Below are positions 5,821 to 8,213 of a stretch of DNA of 8,213 nucleotides, piece by piece (the first letter of the stretch is position 1; every line of letters starts with the position of its first letter). The stretch is taken from the NCBI GenBank assembly GCA_030432455.1, contig JAUIHC010000116.1:1-8213 (forward strand). Reading direction: 5' to 3'. The notes under the pieces are model-generated. The model was not told the DNA's origin and made no database searches. It saw only the letters and a list, made by a program, of their open reading frames with translations. This DNA comes from Phycisphaerae bacterium (GTDB taxonomy: Bacteria; Planctomycetota; Phycisphaerae; Phycisphaerales; SM1A02). Position numbers and translations under genes: made by a program.

Positions 5821-6504
5821 TCAGGCGACGCGGCTGCGCCGGCTCCGCACGCCGCCAGCACCCATCGCCAGCGCCGCAAGACCGCCGAGGCCGGGGACTG
5901 CGCCACCGCCGCCACCGCCACCCGGCGTGTACTGCGCCGCGGTGTTCGCGGTGTCCTCGAGCGCCCAACGCTCGACGGTGATGATGCCGTTCGCGTCCTC
6001 GCTCACCTCGACCCAACCGTAGTAGTAGTCGCCGCTGTCTTCGAAGCGAATGCCGAAGGCACCGGTCTCACCCGACTCGATCTGTTTGTGGATGTCGTTC
6101 GAGGTGGTGCGGCTGCTGGTCGCCCGGTACCAGGAGTGGGAGGTGCTTCCACGGATGGACGCCACGCCATCGAGGGCATTGGCCCCGATGAGGACGGTGG
6201 CCGCCCAGATCGCCGGATCGTTGCCAGTGCTGTAGTTGATGAGCGACAGGTTGTTGTTCGGCGCCCAGAAGACCTGATCACCCCCAGGGCCGGACCCGAA
6301 GAAGTTGATCTTGAACGCCGCGTTGAAGGTGGCCGCGAGCTGGAGGTCCTGCGACGAGGCCTGGTTCTGCGGAAGGGCCTGACCGACGCTCCAGATCTGG
6401 AGACCGGCCTCGGCGTGGCCGGTCAGCCCGGTGACCGCCGCTCCTGCGACCGTGGGAACCGCGGCAATGCGGGCGTACGACGAGAGACGGGACAAATGAC
6501 TCAT
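5821..6504 (-). CDS. Secreted PEP-CTERM-like anchored protein, copy 2 (function unknown)
   Basis: 227 residues, paralog of the protein at 2870-3586. The signal peptide is residues 1-33 (SRLSSYARIAAVP, Ala/Gly/Val core, AEA cleavage motif before GLQIW). The mature domain keeps LQIWSVGQALPQ, INFFGSG, DQVFWAPN, LSLINY, GAFGIRF, DYYYGWVEVSED and ITVERWALE-TANTAAQYTP. Seven glycines (195-201, against eleven in copy 1) precede AVPGLGGLAALAMGAGGV and RSRRSRVA, the predicted sorting signal. The start at 6504 is chosen from AGGAG (6514-6518) nine bases upstream and from alignment; an in-frame ATG at 6558 would add 18 residues of non-signal character. The mRNA leader carries GTGACTGG twice (6532-6539 and 6547-6554). 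It is divergent from the gene at 6800. Its role is probably at the cell surface or outer layer; no enzymatic motif is seen. Confidence 0.8.
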   Translation of the reverse strand: MSHLSRLSSYARIAAVPTVAGAAVTGLTGHAEAGLQIWSVGQALPQNQASSQDLQLAATFNAAFKINFFGSGPGGDQVFWAPNNNLSLINYSTGNDPAIWAATVLIGANALDGVASIRGSTSHSWYRATSSRTTSNDIHKQIESGETGAFGIRFEDSGDYYYGWVEVSEDANGIITVERWALEDTANTAAQYTPGGGGGGGAVPGLGGLAALAMGAGGVRSRRSRVA

Positions 6505-6664
6505 CTTGAACTTCTCCTCAATAGAGACAAAGTGACTGGGGAACCCGTGACTGGACATTGGGACTTCGGTCTGCCCTCCGGCTTCCGAAGAAACGACGGC
6601 GGCCGGCGAGAGTACTCAAGCGTCCCAGCGATTCCACAGGCACACTGCGAACAGCACGAGAATT

Positions 6665-6722
6665 CTGTTTGCGCAGACAAGAATCGCGTCTTCGCACACG
6701 CGCACGCTGTTCGCGCCAACAG
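6665..6722. promoter_or_regulatory. Paired candidate operators, cassette 2
   Basis: CTGTTTGCGCAGACAA (6665-6680) and CTGTTCGCGCCAACAG (6707-6722) match at 12 of 16 positions and start 42 bases apart, about four helical turns. The second has the inverted arms CTGTT and AACAG and matches the cassette 1 site at 13 of 16. A further half-site, GCGAACAGC (6647-6655), is the exact reverse complement of GCTGTTCGC (6706-6714). The positions, between two divergent genes, suit a shared operator. Confidence 0.55.
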
Positions 6723-6786
6723 CCGATCGTTCGACCGCGCTGACCCACCGAATCGGCGTGGTCGGTCTCAGTCCCTTTCCGATCTC

Positions 6787-6792
6787 TATCAT
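6787..6792 (+). promoter_or_regulatory. Candidate -10 element of the second regulator-like gene, leaderless arrangement
   Basis: TATCAT ends seven bases before the ATG at 6800. There is no Shine-Dalgarno before this start and no clear -35. Confidence 0.4.
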
Positions 6793-6799
6793 CCTCGAC

Positions 6800-8032
6800 A
6801 TGTCGAACGACCCCGTCACTCGGTCTCGCAATCGATTCGATGCCATCGTCGCCGCAGCTCGGTCGATTCAAGCTGCGATTCGGGCGGCGCTCCAGGACAG
6901 GATCCCGCCCGGTGCCTCGGTACGGGCCGTCGCCCGCCGGCTGGACATCGGTCCCTACCTCGCCTGGAAGATGCTGGGGATGATCCGGTCCGATGACATC
7001 CATGAGATCATCGGAGGGATTCCAGGCACCCGTGGCTGCCGGTCGCTGAGCGAATCCATCCGCAGGACATTCGGCGACGAGCACGCGGCCGAGCGAGTGA
7101 CTCAGGCGTTCGAGAGGTATCGAGAACTGATCGCAGACCTGGATTACGACCAGCAGGAGCTGGCGATCATGCTCAGTCACGATCAGGGCACGCGGCTTGG
7201 CTCCACTCAGGCTGAGGCAACCGCCGCGAAGGTGGTGGAGCACTACTCCCTGCTTCGCGGCCATCGGATCGAGCTCGCGCTCGGCGGGACGCTCGCCCTT
7301 CCCTCGACCAATCACCCCGGTCGGTTCGATGCCGTGCACTACGAACTGCTGCACGGAATCAGCCGTCTGCGACCGGGGAAGCCCATCCTGGTTCACACCC
7401 GCAACACCGTCTACGACGAACGACAGCACGATCGTTCGGACATCGGCGCCGACCTCGTTGCGTCGGCGAGCACGCCGGATCTCGATGATGAGGAGATCGT
7501 GGTCACCCGGACCGACACCACCATGACCGTCCATCTCGATCTGAGGCCGGATCGGATCGAGCCGGTCACGGTGGGATTCCTTCAGGTCGTGCCGAACATG
7601 GGCTCGATCCTCGCCCCGAAGGATCGGATCCGGCCGCGGAAGCGGTGGTTCGACAACTCGGCCTTCCCGGTCCGCAAGGTCATGGTCGAGTACCTCCAAC
7701 CCGCTGCGGTTCCCGGCCCGACCGACGCGATCGCGAACTCGGAATTCATGTCTCCCGGTGGACCGACGTCGAGCATCTCCTCGAACGCTGATCCGGTTCC
7801 CATCCCGACCCCGGTGTCGTGGCACAAGACCCCCGACCTCACGGACCACATGGCGTCGGTGGCACCCTTTCATCGCGAGCTGCTGACCACGGCCCTCTCC
7901 GGCACCGGGATCGCATTGGACGACCTGCGCTGCGTCCGCGCCGAGCAGATCTTTCCCTTGCCGTCCACCGTGGTCACACTGATCTTCTATCCGGCGACCG
8001 ACGCCGACGTCGCGGACTCGTCGGATCGGTGA
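6800..8032 (+). CDS. Unrecognised soluble protein with helix-turn-helix-like segment, copy 2
   Basis: 410 residues, paralogous end to end with the protein at 3890-5095. The helix-turn-helix-like segment is at 40-63 (SVRAVARRLDIGPYLAWKML). Shared blocks in the C-terminal part are LRGHRIELALGGTLALPS (~152-169), LLHGISRLRPGKPILVH (~183-199), STPDLDDEEIVVTR (~224-237), RPDRIEPVTVGF (~249-260), VEYLQPAAVPGPTDA (~296-310) and ALSGTGIALDDL (~365-376). The middle helical part and the Pro-rich linker (~320-345) have diverged most. An ATG at 6758 would add 14 residues, but the start at 6800 matches the paralog and sits just after a -10-like hexamer. No export signal or catalytic motif is seen. It is divergent from the secreted-protein gene at 6504 and converges with three bases to spare on the transporter gene at 8036. 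A role as DNA-binding regulator of its neighbour is inferred. Confidence 0.8.
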   Translation: MSNDPVTRSRNRFDAIVAAARSIQAAIRAALQDRIPPGASVRAVARRLDIGPYLAWKMLGMIRSDDIHEIIGGIPGTRGCRSLSESIRRTFGDEHAAERVTQAFERYRELIADLDYDQQELAIMLSHDQGTRLGSTQAEATAAKVVEHYSLLRGHRIELALGGTLALPSTNHPGRFDAVHYELLHGISRLRPGKPILVHTRNTVYDERQHDRSDIGADLVASASTPDLDDEEIVVTRTDTTMTVHLDLRPDRIEPVTVGFLQVVPNMGSILAPKDRIRPRKRWFDNSAFPVRKVMVEYLQPAAVPGPTDAIANSEFMSPGGPTSSISSNADPVPIPTPVSWHKTPDLTDHMASVAPFHRELLTTALSGTGIALDDLRCVRAEQIFPLPSTVVTLIFYPATDADVADSSDR

Positions 8033-8035
8033 CGG

Positions 8036-8213
8036 TCAGTCGTCCGCGGGCGCGGCGGCAACGACCTGGTCGTCCGCGGGCGGCACCAGTTCGGGATCCA
8101 CGCCCTTCGAGGCCTTCGAGACGAGGAAGAGCGCCACGGTCGAGATGATCGCCACGCCGATCAGGTTGAGCACGAAGCCCTCGCGGGCCATCAGCTTGAT
8201 CGACACCTCGTCG
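8036..8213 (-). CDS. C-terminal end of a probable SLC13/DASS sodium-coupled anion symporter (partial)
   Basis: 58 codons plus TGA are inside the window; the rest lies to the right. The segment IKLMAREGFVLNLIGVAIIS followed by TVALFLV is a last membrane helix preceded by the MAREGFVLNLIG pattern seen at the end of divalent anion:Na+ symporters (MARAG-PLNLIG in relatives). A hydrophilic tail follows, with PADD twice, encoded by a 14-bp direct repeat (8039-8052 and 8069-8082). Substrate cannot be told from this fragment; relatives carry sulfate, phosphate or dicarboxylates. Another multi-helix permease family is possible. Confidence 0.55.
   Translation of the reverse strand, partial: DEVSIKLMAREGFVLNLIGVAIISTVALFLVSKASKGVDPELVPPADDQVVAAAPADD

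Noticed and set aside
5609..6016. Longer start for the DinB-like gene
   Set aside because: The extra part crosses the dispersed repeat, the terminator and the 3' end of the second secreted-protein gene; the DinB fold begins right after the ATG at 5608.
6564..6590. CTTCGG/CCGAAG inverted repeat upstream of the second secreted-protein gene
   Set aside because: Only six base pairs with a 15-base loop and no counterpart in cassette 1; too weak to call.
6518..7873. 451-codon minus-strand frame opposite the second HTH-like gene
   Set aside because: It is the shadow of the plus-strand gene, whose protein aligns throughout with its paralog; the minus frame has no such support.

Overview
The window is GC-rich DNA that looks like a planctomycete, most likely of class Phycisphaerae. 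This is inferred from two secreted proteins ending in a Gly-rich linker, a short hydrophobic stretch and an Arg-rich tail (a PEP-CTERM-like sorting signal common in that group), from the codon style, and from what look like leaderless or nearly leaderless starts. No rRNA, tRNA, CRISPR array or intact transposase was seen.

Layout. Positions 1-2637, minus strand: a histidine biosynthesis operon. A sigma70-like promoter (2609-2637) drives a 27-residue leader peptide (2516-2599) with eight His codons. About 130 bases of inverted repeats follow, then hisG (1473-2384, long form), which overlaps by four bases a HisC aminotransferase fused to a HAD phosphatase-like domain (1-1476, runs off the left edge). 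This is a classic attenuation layout. Positions 2702-5095 and 5657-8032 are two diverged copies of one cassette. Each has, in order, a 56-bp dispersed repeat, a strong hairpin terminator, a minus-strand gene for a secreted PEP-CTERM-like protein, a roughly 300-bp divergent intergenic region, and a plus-strand gene for an unrecognised ~400-residue soluble protein with a helix-turn-helix-like segment. Both intergenic regions carry a related palindrome around GTTNGCGCC, about 80-90 bp before the plus-strand start. Between the cassettes lies a DinB-fold protein gene (5114-5608, minus). At the right edge (8036-8213, minus) is the C-terminal end of a probable SLC13/DASS transporter.

How the parts may work together. 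The his genes should be controlled by ribosome stalling on the His codons. In each cassette the simplest reading is that the plus-strand protein binds the shared palindrome and regulates itself and its divergent secreted partner. That pairing is inferred from synteny and the shared site; no function is known to me for either family. The two secreted paralogs are nearly identical in DNA only at their C-terminal sorting end, which suggests gene conversion or selection on that module.
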